Shown here: in pieces, positions 1 to 9,569 of the stretch
Layout: the number at the start of each line of letters is the position of its first letter
How positions within the stretch are numbered: position 1 is the first letter of the stretch
Assembly (NCBI RefSeq): GCF_024346715.1
Contig: NZ_AP024852.1
Location: 2,046,001-2,110,000 of the forward strand
Reading direction: 5' to 3'
DNA: 64,000 nucleotides
DNA from: Photobacterium swingsii
GTDB taxonomy: Bacteria > Pseudomonadota > Gammaproteobacteria > Enterobacterales > Vibrionaceae
Made by a program: the position numbers and the translations under genes
The notes under the pieces: generated by a model
Seen by the model: the letters and a program-made list of their open reading frames with translations, nothing else
What the model was told of the DNA's origin: nothing
Database searches by the model: none

Positions 1-8
1 GATAGAGA

Positions 9-833
9 ATGCAAAGCACAAGACGCTTGCTTAAATCGCTGTTTTTTTCTGTGCTGCTAATACCATGCATAGTGACAGCGGAAACAACAGTAACGTTTAA
101 GGCTGAAGATGGCACGATTCCGAGTGATTTCTTGGCCGACATAAAACAAGTTTCTAACGAAATTACGTTGTTTTTTAACTGGTTAGCACCGATTAACGGT
201 GACTTAAAGATAGTGTGGGCAAATAAAATTGATGGGCCATTATTCGACCCAGGAATAAATACAATCCAAATGCCCTATGAGTTTGCCACCGAGCTCTATA
301 CCCTTTTTAGTGAAGATAATTACGAGAAAACAGGCAGAAGCGTAGATCAAGCAACACTGGATGCGCTTCAATTCATTTTATTTCATGAATATGGGCATGC
401 TTATTTAAACCACAACCAGATTGTCGTTTTGGGCAAAGAGGAAGATGCAGTCGATAACCTGGCTACCCTTCTCTTACTCTACTTTAACGACAATGGCGAA
501 GACATAGTGTTCAGTGCCGCAGATTGGTTTGCGATCAGTGATGAAAAAACAGAAGCATTCGAAGATGGTCATTTTTGGGATGAACACAGCCTAGATGCTC
601 AGCGTTACTACAATATCCAATGCCTCGTTTTTGGCTTCAATCCAGAAAAGTATAAAAATGAATATACAGATGAACAAATAGAGCAAGGCCATGACGAATA
701 CTGTGAGTCCGAACATCAACGTCAGCTCTTTAAATGGCTAGATGTAATAGCTAAACACAGCCATGACATTACCAGTGAAGAACTGCTTGAACGCATCCAG
801 CAAGGGCAACCGCTGCCCGCAGAAAATAAGTAG
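9..833 (+). CDS. DUF4344-type secreted zinc metallopeptidase
   Basis: A 274-residue exported protein. Residues 1-24 form a signal peptide (basic start, hydrophobic core, cleavage after VTA). A zinc-binding HEYGH motif lies at about residues 126-130, and an acidic EEDAVDN stretch at about 144-150 could give the third ligand. This arrangement is that of the DUF4344 putative metallopeptidase family, whose substrate is not known. The start lies only eight bases from the window edge, so the ribosome binding site cannot be judged and an earlier start is possible. No neighbour on this strand explains its role. I expect a periplasmic or secreted peptidase. The family call is fairly firm; the activity is inferred from the motif. 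Confidence 0.75.
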   Translation: MQSTRRLLKSLFFSVLLIPCIVTAETTVTFKAEDGTIPSDFLADIKQVSNEITLFFNWLAPINGDLKIVWANKIDGPLFDPGINTIQMPYEFATELYTLFSEDNYEKTGRSVDQATLDALQFILFHEYGHAYLNHNQIVVLGKEEDAVDNLATLLLLYFNDNGEDIVFSAADWFAISDEKTEAFEDGHFWDEHSLDAQRYYNIQCLVFGFNPEKYKNEYTDEQIEQGHDEYCESEHQRQLFKWLDVIAKHSHDITSEELLERIQQGQPLPAENK

Positions 834-851
834 TCTTTTTTCAGTGTTTAC

Positions 852-884
852 AACAATGCCCAAGCTAATAGCCTGGGCATTGTT
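852..884. terminator. Convergent hairpin between metallopeptidase and outer-membrane gene
   Basis: An 11-bp inverted repeat (AACAATGCCCA / TGGGCATTGTT) with an 11-nt loop sits between two convergent genes. No clear U-tract follows on either strand, so termination is plausible but not strong. Confidence 0.4.
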
Positions 885-948
885 ATACCAGCATCTATCA
901 CTTAACACTTCATAGCGTTAAACAGTACCAGCGCTGATAATATTAGTC

Positions 949-1710
949 TTAAAAAATATAAGAATAACGTAGTTTGTAAGTCGACTCTGTACCTGGAATG
1001 TAACCTGCTAGCGGCGTCTCTTCCCCCACAAAGCGTGTTTTCATATCTGATGCGCGATTTTTCACAACAAACGATTCATTCAGCAAGGTAAGTTTATGTC
1101 GTTTATCTTCCGTGATATTGAAGGTAGCATTAATATCGAGTTTCAACGTTGACCCTAATGCATCTGAACGCCAGTAAGCATACTGCGGATGAAGTCCCAA
1201 GTTTATGCGCTCTGTGATCTGATAATTCATCTTGAGGTTCAGCTGTGCACCGTTATCCGTCACCTTTTCGGTAGTGGGATTATGAATATCAATACTGGCG
1301 ATAGTTGGGTTAACACGCATACAAAAATCTCCCCAACAATCTTTATACGCTAAACCCACAGCACCAATATTTGCTCCTTTGCCTCGCCATTTACCCTTAA
1401 TAAGATCAACGGACAGACCAAAGTTATCGTTCCAATATCCATAAGCCCAATTCCGAGCAACGGTAATTTGCCCTTCTCTGTTCCACTTGGCCGCAGTTGT
1501 ATTATCCCATGTTAAACCAAATAGATTCACTTTTGCGCCATGTAGAATCGTTTCAACTTGCTGGACATCTTTCTTTTCCGTTGGCGTTACCGTTCTCGCT
1601 TGCTCAAACCCCAAGGTCGCCACCCAAGTCGAACTACTCGCTTCCGCCCAGCTCACTGTAGAAAGTGTTAGCCCCATAATGCTTGCGGCAAGTACCGATA
1701 CCTTCATCAT
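949..1710 (-). CDS. Predicted outer-membrane beta-barrel protein
   Basis: A 253-residue protein with a signal peptide (MMKVSVLAASIMG core, cleavage near SWA-EA). Amphipathic strands alternate through its length and it ends in YSYIF; a C-terminal aromatic residue is typical of BAM-inserted barrels. Strand pattern and length resemble the KdgM-type small porin group, but that is a guess from general character, not from a specific motif. An upstream in-frame ATG at 1755 exists. The tandem ATGs at 1710/1707 are preferred because GAGGG lies five bases before them and the signal peptide then begins normally. It is monocistronic and convergent with the metallopeptidase gene. Two cysteines lie close together in the middle (CWGDFC). 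Confidence 0.6.
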   Translation of the reverse strand: MMKVSVLAASIMGLTLSTVSWAEASSSTWVATLGFEQARTVTPTEKKDVQQVETILHGAKVNLFGLTWDNTTAAKWNREGQITVARNWAYGYWNDNFGLSVDLIKGKWRGKGANIGAVGLAYKDCWGDFCMRVNPTIASIDIHNPTTEKVTDNGAQLNLKMNYQITERINLGLHPQYAYWRSDALGSTLKLDINATFNITEDKRHKLTLLNESFVVKNRASDMKTRFVGEETPLAGYIPGTESTYKLRYSYIF

Positions 1711-1830
1711 CAAAACCCTCGCAGTAAAGCGCGCGATAGTACGTAACAACGGCAATTCTGATAAATCAGCTCCTATTAGTACAACTTAAAGCAGAACTGA
1801 ATTGGTTAAAATAGTCTTTACGAAGATCAA

Positions 1831-1868
1831 AAACAAAAAAGCAGCGCGAACAAAATGCCAACGCTGCT
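1831..1868 (-). terminator. Terminator of the prp operon
   Basis: Read on the minus strand, the stem AGCAGCG / CGCTGCT with a 15-nt loop is followed by TTTTTTG, just downstream of the prpD stop codon. Confidence 0.75.
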
Positions 1869-1944
1869 GGTATTATTTTCACACCATATTTTTTACGACC
1901 ATTTATACCGCTTGATCAGCCACAATAGGTCAAGTTTTAACTCT

Positions 1945-3396
1945 CTAATTAATAGCGAACATTGCCATAAAATCGTTCACCGACGTCGATTCTAACTTGG
2001 CTTGGTCACTGCATAATTCGAAAATAGATTGGCTGGTTGCAACAGGGAAACGGGTCTGCAAATTGCGGACAAACTTACGCTCTAAAACAGGGATCCCTTC
2101 TTGGCGACGACGGCGATGCCCGATTGGGTATTCAACCGCGACTTTCTCAGTAGAACTTCCATCCGTAAAGAAGACTTGAATTGCATTAGCGATAGAGCGT
2201 TTATCATCTTCAAGATACTCTGCACTGTAGCGTTTATCCTCCTGCACTTGCATTTTTTCACGCAGCATATCAATGCGAGGGTCACCGCGATGAAAATCAT
2301 CTTCATAATGCTCAGCCATTAAATCGCCATGAATCAATGGCACAGCAATCATGTATTGTAAGCAATGGTCACGATCGGCAGGGTTCGCCAAATCGCCCAC
2401 TTTGGAAATAATACGAATGGCAGATTCATGCGTGGTAATTTCAATCCGCTCAATATCATCAAGACGATCTTTCACTTGTTGGTGTAGCTTGACCGCACAC
2501 TCTACAGCGGTTTGCGCGTGAAACTCAGCAGGGAACGAAATTTTAAACAGCACATTTTCCATCACGTAACTATCAAACGCTTGATTAACTTTAAACTCTT
2601 CACCTTTAAACTGGACATCGTAAAAGCCCCACTGCGGCGCGGTTAATACCGATGGTAACCCCATCTCACCTTTCATAGTGATCATGGCGAGTCGGACTGC
2701 ACGAGAGGTTGCATCACCAGCAGCCCATGATTTACGCGAACCAGCATTAGGCGCGTGACGGTAGGTGCGGAGTGAACAACCATCAACCCATGCTTGTGAA
2801 ACAGCATCGATAATTTGATCACGGCTTCCGCCAAGCATTTTTGTGACAACCGCTGTGGAAGCAACACGCACTAATAACACATGATCTAAACCCACGCGGT
2901 TATAGCTATTCTCTAATGCCAATACCCCTTGAATTTCATGGGCTTTAATCATAGCAGTGAGTACGTCGCGCATAGTAAGCGGTGCTTTACCCTCAGCAAC
3001 TGCCACTCGGCTCAAGTAATCGGCAGTAGCTAGGATCCCCCCAAGATTATCTGAAGGGTGTCCCCACTCTGCGGCCAGCCAAGTATCGTTATAATCTAAC
3101 CAGCGAATAATACAACCAATATTAAATGCCGCCATCACAGGATCAAGTTCATGCGACGTGCCAGGCACACGTGCACCATGGCGAACTGTAGTGCCAGGTA
3201 CTATGGGGCCTAAGTGTTTAGTACATTCGGGAAAGCGCAACGCTAATAAGCCACAACCTAACGTATCCATCAGACAGTTACGTGCGGTGTTGTACGCCTC
3301 GCTGGAATGGATTTCACTATTCGCTACATAATCCGCAATTTTCACCAATAGTGCATCAGGTGCTGGACGTTCGTTTATATCTACATTCATGCTCAT
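1945..3396 (-). CDS. prpD: 2-methylcitrate dehydratase PrpD
   Basis: Converts 2-methylcitrate to 2-methylaconitate in the methylcitrate cycle for propionyl-CoA use; cytosolic. The 483 residues equal the length of E. coli PrpD, and the sequence is of the MmgE/PrpD fold throughout (for example [37 protein letters not shown]). Members of this type work without an iron-sulfur cluster. The start is set by AGGA six bases before the ATG at 3396. It is the last gene of the GntR-prpB-prpC-prpD operon, 110 bp after prpC. Many marine gammaproteobacteria instead carry acnD plus prpF. Neither is present here, so this PrpD should supply the dehydratase step alone. Confidence 0.95.
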   Translation of the reverse strand: MSMNVDINERPAPDALLVKIADYVANSEIHSSEAYNTARNCLMDTLGCGLLALRFPECTKHLGPIVPGTTVRHGARVPGTSHELDPVMAAFNIGCIIRWLDYNDTWLAAEWGHPSDNLGGILATADYLSRVAVAEGKAPLTMRDVLTAMIKAHEIQGVLALENSYNRVGLDHVLLVRVASTAVVTKMLGGSRDQIIDAVSQAWVDGCSLRTYRHAPNAGSRKSWAAGDATSRAVRLAMITMKGEMGLPSVLTAPQWGFYDVQFKGEEFKVNQAFDSYVMENVLFKISFPAEFHAQTAVECAVKLHQQVKDRLDDIERIEITTHESAIRIISKVGDLANPADRDHCLQYMIAVPLIHGDLMAEHYEDDFHRGDPRIDMLREKMQVQEDKRYSAEYLEDDKRSIANAIQVFFTDGSSTEKVAVEYPIGHRRRRQEGIPVLERKFVRNLQTRFPVATSQSIFELCSDQAKLESTSVNDFMAMFAIN

Positions 3397-3506
3397 GTTG
3401 AATCCTGTCTAATCCTTTAGTTTTACCAAAGAGCCTGACTAAAAAGCCATCTCAAACAGCAAGCTCAAATGGCTTTGCCAACGCGTTTATCAAGCAAAGA
3501 TTGCAA

Positions 3507-4667
3507 TTAATCGCGCTCTTCAATCGGTAACCAATCTTGATGCTCTGGCCCTTCGTAATCAGCGCTTGGACGAATAATTCGGTTATGTGCGCGTTGCTCA
3601 AAAATATGTGCGGCCCATCCTGTCACTCGGCTCATGACAAAAATAGGCGTAAATAACTTAGTGGGGATCCCCATATAATGGTAAGCAGAAGCGTGGAAAA
3701 AATCGGCATTGGCGAATAAGTCTTTCTCCCGCTTTAGTACTTCTTCAACACGTACAGAGATATCGAATAACTGCGGATCCTTCGCACCTTTCGCTAGCTT
3801 ACGCGACCATTCTTTAATTAGCGCATTACGCGGATCTGATTCGCGGTAAATAGCATGTCCAAAACCCATGACTTTATCTTTTCCATCAAGCATAAACATG
3901 ATGCCCTGCTCTGCATCATCAGGTGTGCGCCATTGTTGAATCATTGCCATGGCCGCTTCATTCGCACCACCATGTAACGGACCACGCAGAGTACCAATGG
4001 CAGCCGTCACGCAGGAATGAAGATCGGATAAAGTCGAGGCACAAACACGCCCCGCAAACGTTGAGGCATTAAATTCATGCTCTGCATACAAAACTAGCGA
4101 GCAATGCATCACTTGTTTATGCATGGCTGACGGCTTTTTATCGGTCAACATTTCAAGAAAATACCCACCAATACACGGCTCTTTGCTCGATGCCGTATCG
4201 ATACGAACACCATCATGGCTAAATCGATACCAGTAGCAAATAATAGCGGGGAGCATCGCCAACAAAGTATCGGTTTTATCGTGTTGCTGACTAAAGTCGG
4301 TTTCTTGATCCAAATTACCGAGCATAGAACACCCCGTGCGCATTACATCCATAGGGTGTGCCGTGGCGGGTATCGCTTCTAGCACTAACTTGAGTGCATC
4401 TGGTAAACCACGCTTCGCAATCAAAGTCTGCTTATACTCATTCAACTCTCGCTGATTAGGTAATTTTCCTTTCAATAATAAATACGCAACCTCTTCAAAT
4501 TCAGCATGGTTTGCAAGATCCGTAATATCATAACCACGATACGTCAGCCCAGTGCCTGTTTTGCCTACAGTACAAAGTGCTGTCAAACCTGCGCTTTGAC
4601 CTCGTAACCCTGCACCACCAATATGCTGGTTGTCCTTTCCTGCATCAACTACTGCAAGTGTTGGCAT
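3507..4667 (-). CDS. prpC: 2-methylcitrate synthase PrpC
   Basis: Condenses propionyl-CoA with oxaloacetate to 2-methylcitrate, the entry step of the methylcitrate cycle. The 386 residues match the short citrate-synthase family. The conserved HGGANEAAM and GFGHAIYRESDPR stretches carry the active-site histidines of that family. The C-terminal arginine and aspartate region (SRVTGWAAHIFEQR) is intact. AAGGAG is well placed before the ATG at 4667. Context between prpB and prpD makes methylcitrate synthase far more likely than ordinary citrate synthase. A 162-bp hairpin-rich spacer separates it from prpB, which may allow separate mRNA stability or an internal promoter. Confidence 0.95.
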   Translation of the reverse strand: MPTLAVVDAGKDNQHIGGAGLRGQSAGLTALCTVGKTGTGLTYRGYDITDLANHAEFEEVAYLLLKGKLPNQRELNEYKQTLIAKRGLPDALKLVLEAIPATAHPMDVMRTGCSMLGNLDQETDFSQQHDKTDTLLAMLPAIICYWYRFSHDGVRIDTASSKEPCIGGYFLEMLTDKKPSAMHKQVMHCSLVLYAEHEFNASTFAGRVCASTLSDLHSCVTAAIGTLRGPLHGGANEAAMAMIQQWRTPDDAEQGIMFMLDGKDKVMGFGHAIYRESDPRNALIKEWSRKLAKGAKDPQLFDISVRVEEVLKREKDLFANADFFHASAYHYMGIPTKLFTPIFVMSRVTGWAAHIFEQRAHNRIIRPSADYEGPEHQDWLPIEERD

Positions 4668-4707
4668 AGCAAACTCCTTTTGTCGGAAACATTATTAATG
4701 AAAAATA

Positions 4708-4764
4708 GTTTCAGCTTGGCTCTTAGACGAATACAGCGCTTAGAACGAATAAAGAGACTGAAAC
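4708..4764 (-). repeat. Intercistronic stem-loop between prpB and prpC
   Basis: GTTTCAG and CTGAAAC bracket a 43-nt segment, and TATTTTTC follows on the minus strand. The bracketed segment also holds two near-copies of ATTCGTCTAAG. It could be a processing site or a weak attenuator inside the operon; no function is shown. Confidence 0.4.
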
Positions 4765-4829
4765 GAAGAGAGACTTTCTTCTCCATGCCATTCCTTTAAG
4801 TGGTATGGCTTTCTGCCCTTACTACTGGG

Positions 4830-5699
4830 CTATTTTTTTGAAAATAGTTTATCGAGCTTAGCTTCATATTGGTGATAGCCTAAAAATTGATAAAGCGCTT
4901 CACGGGTTTGCATCTCATCAACAACCTGTCGCTGGTGGCCATCATTTTTAAGGTGCTGGTAGACGTTAAGCGCAGCTTGATTCATGGCACGAAACGCACT
5001 GAGCGGATACAACACCATATCAACACCGCATTCCGCCAACTCTTCACCTGAAAACAATGGCGTCTGACCAAACTCAGTAATATTTGCCAAAATCGGTACA
5101 TCAATCGCATCTGAAAACTGCTGATATTGAGCTAACGTATTTATCGCCTCAGGAAAAATCATATCGGCACCGGCATCAACACAAGCCACGGCGCGTTCAA
5201 TAGCAGCCTCCATCCCTTCGACGGCTAAAGCATCTGTTCGCGCCATCACGACAAAATCACTGTCTGTTTTTGCATCTACGCAGGCCTTGATTCTATCGAC
5301 CATTTCTTGCTGGCTCACAATGGCTTTATTCGGTCGATGTCCACAGCGTTTTTGTGCCACTTGATCTTCAATATGTACCGCTGCAGCACCTGCTTTTTCA
5401 ACTTCTCGAATAGTACGCGCAATATTAAAAGCACCGCCAAACCCCGTATCTATATCGACTAACAGCGGCAATGAAGAGGCTGCCGTCACCCTACGCACAT
5501 CTTCAAGCACATCATTCAAAGTGGTGATCCCTAAATCAGGCAAGCCATACGACGCATTAGCAATGCCGCCACCTGATAGGTAAATCGCCTGATGCCCCAC
5601 TTGTTCTGCCATCATGGCGCAATATGGGTTTATCGCTCCTACTATTTGGAGCGGGTGGTTTGTCGCTACCGCATGTCGAAACCGCTTTCCGGGTGTCAT
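4830..5699 (-). CDS. prpB: 2-methylisocitrate lyase PrpB
   Basis: Cleaves 2-methylisocitrate to pyruvate and succinate, the last step of the methylcitrate cycle. The 289 residues match the isocitrate lyase/PEP mutase superfamily. The metal-binding DIDTGFGG lies at about 82-89. The catalytic loop KRCGHRPNK holds Cys119; the KxCGH form separates methylisocitrate lyase from PEP mutase relatives. AAGGAG lies before the ATG. It is 18 bp from the GntR regulator, so both are probably transcribed together leftward. The enzyme acts in the cytosol as a Mg-dependent tetramer in characterised homologues. Confidence 0.95.
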   Translation of the reverse strand: MTPGKRFRHAVATNHPLQIVGAINPYCAMMAEQVGHQAIYLSGGGIANASYGLPDLGITTLNDVLEDVRRVTAASSLPLLVDIDTGFGGAFNIARTIREVEKAGAAAVHIEDQVAQKRCGHRPNKAIVSQQEMVDRIKACVDAKTDSDFVVMARTDALAVEGMEAAIERAVACVDAGADMIFPEAINTLAQYQQFSDAIDVPILANITEFGQTPLFSGEELAECGVDMVLYPLSAFRAMNQAALNVYQHLKNDGHQRQVVDEMQTREALYQFLGYHQYEAKLDKLFSKK

Positions 5700-5717
5700 G
5701 ATGCTATCTCCTTGTCA

Positions 5718-6380
5718 TCACATAGTGTCGAGTTGTTGCTCAATGAGCTGACGGCTTCGCATAATATGGCGACGCATCAACATTTCGGCTAATTCAGGAT
5801 CACGTTCTTTAATCGCTGCGAGGATCTGAGCATGTTCATTAAGGGCTTGGCGAGGACGTGAATGTGCGCGTGGGGATTGATAACGATACATGCGCAACAA
5901 ATGATAAAGTTCATCGCACAACAAGCTGATTAGCTTTGAGTTTCTACTGGCTTTGATAATTCGATAATGAAAATCAAAATCCCCTTGCTGATGGAAATAA
6001 GAAGCACCTTCAACCTTTTCGATGTGTTGGTGGTGAGTCGTTAATAAGTGCTCTAATCCTTCAATTTCTTCGTCAGTAATATGAATGCAAGCAAGCCGCG
6101 CTGCCATTCCTTCCAATGCCTCACGTACGGCATAAATTTCAATAAGCTTCTCTTGGCTCAGCTCGACAACGCGAGCACCCACATGCGGTGCACGCTCGAT
6201 CAGCCTTAATGCTTCAACCCGCATTAGAGCTTCACGTAATGGCCCTCGGCTAACACCGAAAGTATTAGCCAGATCTGACTCCGCAATTTTGCTGCCTGCT
6301 GGGTAATCACCATTAACAATGGCTTCTATCAAGCGCTCTGTCAGTCCCTCTGACTTGGTTGGTTCTTTTATCGCTTCCAT
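5718..6380 (-). CDS. GntR/FadR-family regulator of the prp operon
   Basis: Transcription factor of about 220 residues. The N-terminal winged HTH holds the GntR pattern (ESDLANTFGVSRGPLREALM), and a C-terminal helical FCD ligand domain follows. Two starts are possible: GTG at 6401 and ATG at 6380. I prefer the ATG because AAGGG precedes it at about ten bases. As the first gene of the operon it most likely senses a methylcitrate-cycle intermediate and represses the operon including itself. A near-palindrome upstream (6446-6457) fits an operator. This differs from enteric bacteria, where prp is controlled by a divergent sigma-54 activator, PrpR. Confidence 0.85.
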   Translation of the reverse strand: MEAIKEPTKSEGLTERLIEAIVNGDYPAGSKIAESDLANTFGVSRGPLREALMRVEALRLIERAPHVGARVVELSQEKLIEIYAVREALEGMAARLACIHITDEEIEGLEHLLTTHHQHIEKVEGASYFHQQGDFDFHYRIIKASRNSKLISLLCDELYHLLRMYRYQSPRAHSRPRQALNEHAQILAAIKERDPELAEMLMRRHIMRSRQLIEQQLDTM

Positions 6381-6445
6381 TACCACGCTGCCCTTATTCA
6401 CTGATACCGCTTTTTGTCTCAGGTGTTAAATTACGCAAGACCCAC

Positions 6446-6457
6446 ATTGTCAACAAT
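6446..6457. promoter_or_regulatory. Candidate GntR operator ATTGTCAACAAT
   Basis: A 12-bp near-palindrome, with five of six base pairs symmetric, lies 45 bp upstream of the first possible start of the regulator gene. ATTGT-ACAAT half sites are typical of FCD-type GntR regulators. A second 10/12 match, ATTGTAAACAAA, lies at 6508-6519. Binding by this regulator is inferred from position. Confidence 0.5.
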
Positions 6458-6615
6458 CTAACTACTACCACACAAAAATAGTCATACATTGGCTAAAAAA
6501 CAAATAAATTGTAAACAAAAGGTAAACAAATAATAGAGCAATAGACACCTAGCAGCATTGTGGGACTTTTCAATAGCGGGAGTATAATGAGCTAAACGGA
6601 TTCTGTTCTAAAAGA

Positions 6616-6650
6616 ACAAAAACACCGAGGTACATATACCTCGGTGTCAA
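6616..6650 (-). terminator. Terminator after the secreted two-repeat gene
   Basis: On the minus strand an 11-bp perfect stem (ACACCGAGGTA / TACCTCGGTGT) with a 4-nt loop is followed by TTTTTG, just past the stop at 6693. Confidence 0.85.
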
Positions 6651-6692
6651 ATATTGGCGTTAGTTACTACTAGTTGATAGCTAGGTCTGAAA

Positions 6693-7358
6693 TCAATACT
6701 CTCGTTGCATTATGGCTTCCATTCCAAACAGCTTGTTGCTTAATGTCAGCGTATTATCCGAGCCAAGTTTGTACTGGCTTTCATGCTGACCATCTTCATA
6801 AAGCAGAACAATGTTATTGTCTTCTATATAATAAATACCTCGGTGTTCTTTCATCTTGCCATCAGTGCCTTTTACCTCAACCGAGAATAAAAAGTCTGGA
6901 CGCAACAAAATAGATAAGCCTGTGATATGTTCATCAACATCATTGCCAGAGATACGAGAAGCATGCCATTGTCCGGGTAAATTCTCAGGTGCGAGTTTAG
7001 TAAATCGAGCACCATCAAGTACAAATTGGTTATAGCTAAGCATGTAAGAATGCAGCTGCTCAGGCTGATCACTTGAACGAAATGTAATATTGGTTTCATC
7101 TACATCGTACTTACCTTTCCACTGATCGACCGAGCCATCAGCACGCAGTAATCGCACGACAAAATCATAGTTAGAGGTAAATTTAATGTTCATGGCGGTG
7201 TAGCTTTCGCCATCGCTCTCTATCCCTTCATCATTTGTACTAAACCAATACCAATCACCGAGCAATAACGGATAGTCGAATTCAGTTAGCTTTTCCGCAG
7301 CAGCCTGGATACTCCAAGAGCTGATGAATAATGCCAAAGTGACCAGTAATGTTTTCAT
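6693..7358 (-). CDS. Secreted protein with two lipocalin-like repeats, function unknown
   Basis: A 221-residue protein with a clear signal peptide (residues 1-20, cleavage near IQAAA). After that it appears to hold two related beta-rich units of about 95 residues. Each opens with a G-x-W (LLGDWYWFS; LPGQWHASR), continues with a strand pair around an RADG/GTDG turn and a GKY/GIY motif, and ends with FVLDGARFTKL or LTLSNKLFGME. Such G-x-W starts occur in lipocalin-like and similar small barrels. I do not recognise a named family and assign no function. The gene is monocistronic with its own terminator, and its neighbours (prp operon, prc) give no hint. Confidence 0.6.
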   Translation of the reverse strand: MKTLLVTLALFISSWSIQAAAEKLTEFDYPLLLGDWYWFSTNDEGIESDGESYTAMNIKFTSNYDFVVRLLRADGSVDQWKGKYDVDETNITFRSSDQPEQLHSYMLSYNQFVLDGARFTKLAPENLPGQWHASRISGNDVDEHITGLSILLRPDFLFSVEVKGTDGKMKEHRGIYYIEDNNIVLLYEDGQHESQYKLGSDNTLTLSNKLFGMEAIMQREY

Positions 7359-7493
7359 AGCACGACCTCACAAAACGAACGCCTATTAAAACCCTAGTCC
7401 TGATTATTAGATCAAACACAAAATTTCGAGATAAATCACACTTTAGTAAGTGTTATCTCATCGCTGATACAAATTCACTGCGTAGCGCTAGCA

Positions 7494-7531
7494 TAAAAAA
7501 ACGGCCCGGATAAAAATATCAGGGCCGTTTT
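7494..7531 (-). terminator. Terminator after prc
   Basis: On the minus strand the stem ACGGCCC / GGGCCGT is followed by seven T residues, just downstream of the prc stop codon. Confidence 0.85.
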
Positions 7532-7551
7532 ATGTTCTTTTTCAGCTAACG

Positions 7552-9552
7552 TTAGCTTTGCGCATTGGTTAAGTCCACTGTGATAGCCACAGCTTCATCT
7601 AAGTACGCATCTGGCGCTTCGTAATCTTTTGGCACATCATCCAGTGAAGCAAAAGGTTTTTCACCCATCGCCTTCTGGCGTTCATTTAAACGTGTCAAAC
7701 GATCGCTGTCATCTTTATCTTGCTCTGCAATTCGCGTCTTTTCATTCAGCGAAATTGTCTTAATATCTTTCTCAGCTTGGTACTTCGAAATATCATCGAG
7801 AATGAAACCAAATTCCATGTCTTTCTGAATACGAACTTCATGCTTAGTCGACAAAGACGGTAATATTGCAGAGAAGTTATCTACTTTTTGGTAACCCGCA
7901 GGCTTAATGCTATCCCATGGTAATGCGTTATCTTCGACACTCTCACCTGTATCAGCAGGATCAATCGCCGTTGGGAAACTAATGTCTGGAACAACACCTA
8001 AGTTTTGCGTACTACCACCGTTAATACGATAGAACTTTTGGATCGTGTACTGAACATGACCAAGTGGTTTATCGAACAAGTCATAAATGTGGTTAAGTGA
8101 ACGGTGCTGTTGCACTGTACCTTTACCAAATGATTGCTCTCCAAGTACCACGGCACGGCCATAATCTTGCATTGCAGCAGCAAAGATTTCAGAGGCTGAC
8201 GCACTGTAACGATTCACTAATACCGTTAATGGGCCATCAAAATAAACGCGATCATCAGAATCGCCATTGACTTTAACACGACCATAACTGTCACGAACCT
8301 GCACAACAGGGCCACCATTGATAAACAAACCAGTCAGTGCCGTTGCCTCTGTTAGCGCACCACCACCATTGTTTCGTAAATCAATAACCACACCGTCTAC
8401 TTGCTGTTCATTCAGTGACGCAAGCTCTTTCTTAGTATCTTCAGACAAGCCAACGTAGAAACTTGGTACTTCAATAACACCAATTTTCTTACCGCCTTTG
8501 ACTTTAACTTCCGATTTAACCGCTCGATCTTCTAAACGAATTTTGTCACGGGTGATAGTCACATCGTAACTTTTGGCATTCTTACTTTCAGGTAAGATTT
8601 CCAGAATAACCTTGCTGCCTTTCGGCCCTTTGATTAACTGGACGACGTCATCAAGGCGCCAGCCGATAACATCGACAATCTCTTTACCTTCCTGGCCAAC
8701 ACCTATAATGCGGTCACCCGCAGAAAGTTGCTTCGATGAAGATGCAGGACCACCAGCAACCAATGAACGAATCACGGTATAGTCATCCACAACTTGCAAT
8801 ACCGCACCGATACCTTCTAGAGAAAGGTTCATTTCAGATTGGAATTGTTCAGCATTACGTGGTGATAAATAGCTGGTGTGAGGATCAACTTCACGGGCAA
8901 AAGCGTTCATGTAGATCTGGAACACATCTTCGCTATGCGATTGTGTCAGACGTTTAAGGGCGTTGTTATAACGCTTCCCTAATGTCTCTTTGATCTCTTT
9001 CCACTCTTTACCTGCGAGTTTTAGATTCAATGCATCGTATTTAACACGCTTACGCCAAATTTCGTTTAGCTCATTACGGTCTTTAGCCCATGGCAATTCA
9101 GAACGATCAATGATGATACTTTCATCAGCATCAAAAGTGATTTCTTTATCGAGCAAAGACAACGCATATTGATAACGATCGAATCGACGTTGAAGCGTCT
9201 TATTGAAAATATCGAACGCAGCTGATGAGTCACCCAATTTAAGCTGATCATCAAATTGATCTTCCCACTTATCAAACGAATGAACGTCAGATTGCGTTAG
9301 GAAGCTGCGGTTGAAGTCCAGCATCTTGACATAACGGTCATACATGCTAGCTGAGAATTGATCATCAAGTGCAAATTGCTTGTAGTGTGAACGTGTAAAA
9401 CGCGATGCAATACGCTTACTAGCTGTTGCATGTTGTTTTTCAGCAGTTAACTGCGGCAAGTCACTTAACGAGTATTTAGCCTCTAGGGCTTGCGCTGATG
9501 CTGCCAGCATCATGCCGGCAGCGATCAGTGAGAAACGGAATCGACATTTCAT
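7552..9552 (-). CDS. prc: Tail-specific periplasmic protease Prc (Tsp)
   Basis: A 666-residue periplasmic serine protease that trims or degrades proteins from their C-termini; in E. coli it acts on FtsI and on the hydrolase MepS together with NlpI. Visible parts are a signal peptide (about 1-22), an N-terminal helical region, a PDZ domain at about 245-330, a protease core with the Ser-Lys dyad at S452 (SASASEIFAAA) and K477 (GEQSFGKGTVQ), and a C-terminal extension. The dyad positions and length agree with E. coli Prc. It lies 17 bp after proQ, as in enterics, and is probably co-transcribed with it. Confidence 0.96.
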   Translation of the reverse strand: MKCRFRFSLIAAGMMLAASAQALEAKYSLSDLPQLTAEKQHATASKRIASRFTRSHYKQFALDDQFSASMYDRYVKMLDFNRSFLTQSDVHSFDKWEDQFDDQLKLGDSSAAFDIFNKTLQRRFDRYQYALSLLDKEITFDADESIIIDRSELPWAKDRNELNEIWRKRVKYDALNLKLAGKEWKEIKETLGKRYNNALKRLTQSHSEDVFQIYMNAFAREVDPHTSYLSPRNAEQFQSEMNLSLEGIGAVLQVVDDYTVIRSLVAGGPASSSKQLSAGDRIIGVGQEGKEIVDVIGWRLDDVVQLIKGPKGSKVILEILPESKNAKSYDVTITRDKIRLEDRAVKSEVKVKGGKKIGVIEVPSFYVGLSEDTKKELASLNEQQVDGVVIDLRNNGGGALTEATALTGLFINGGPVVQVRDSYGRVKVNGDSDDRVYFDGPLTVLVNRYSASASEIFAAAMQDYGRAVVLGEQSFGKGTVQQHRSLNHIYDLFDKPLGHVQYTIQKFYRINGGSTQNLGVVPDISFPTAIDPADTGESVEDNALPWDSIKPAGYQKVDNFSAILPSLSTKHEVRIQKDMEFGFILDDISKYQAEKDIKTISLNEKTRIAEQDKDDSDRLTRLNERQKAMGEKPFASLDDVPKDYEAPDAYLDEAVAITVDLTNAQS

Positions 9553-9569
9553 ACGTCGAGCATTCTCCT

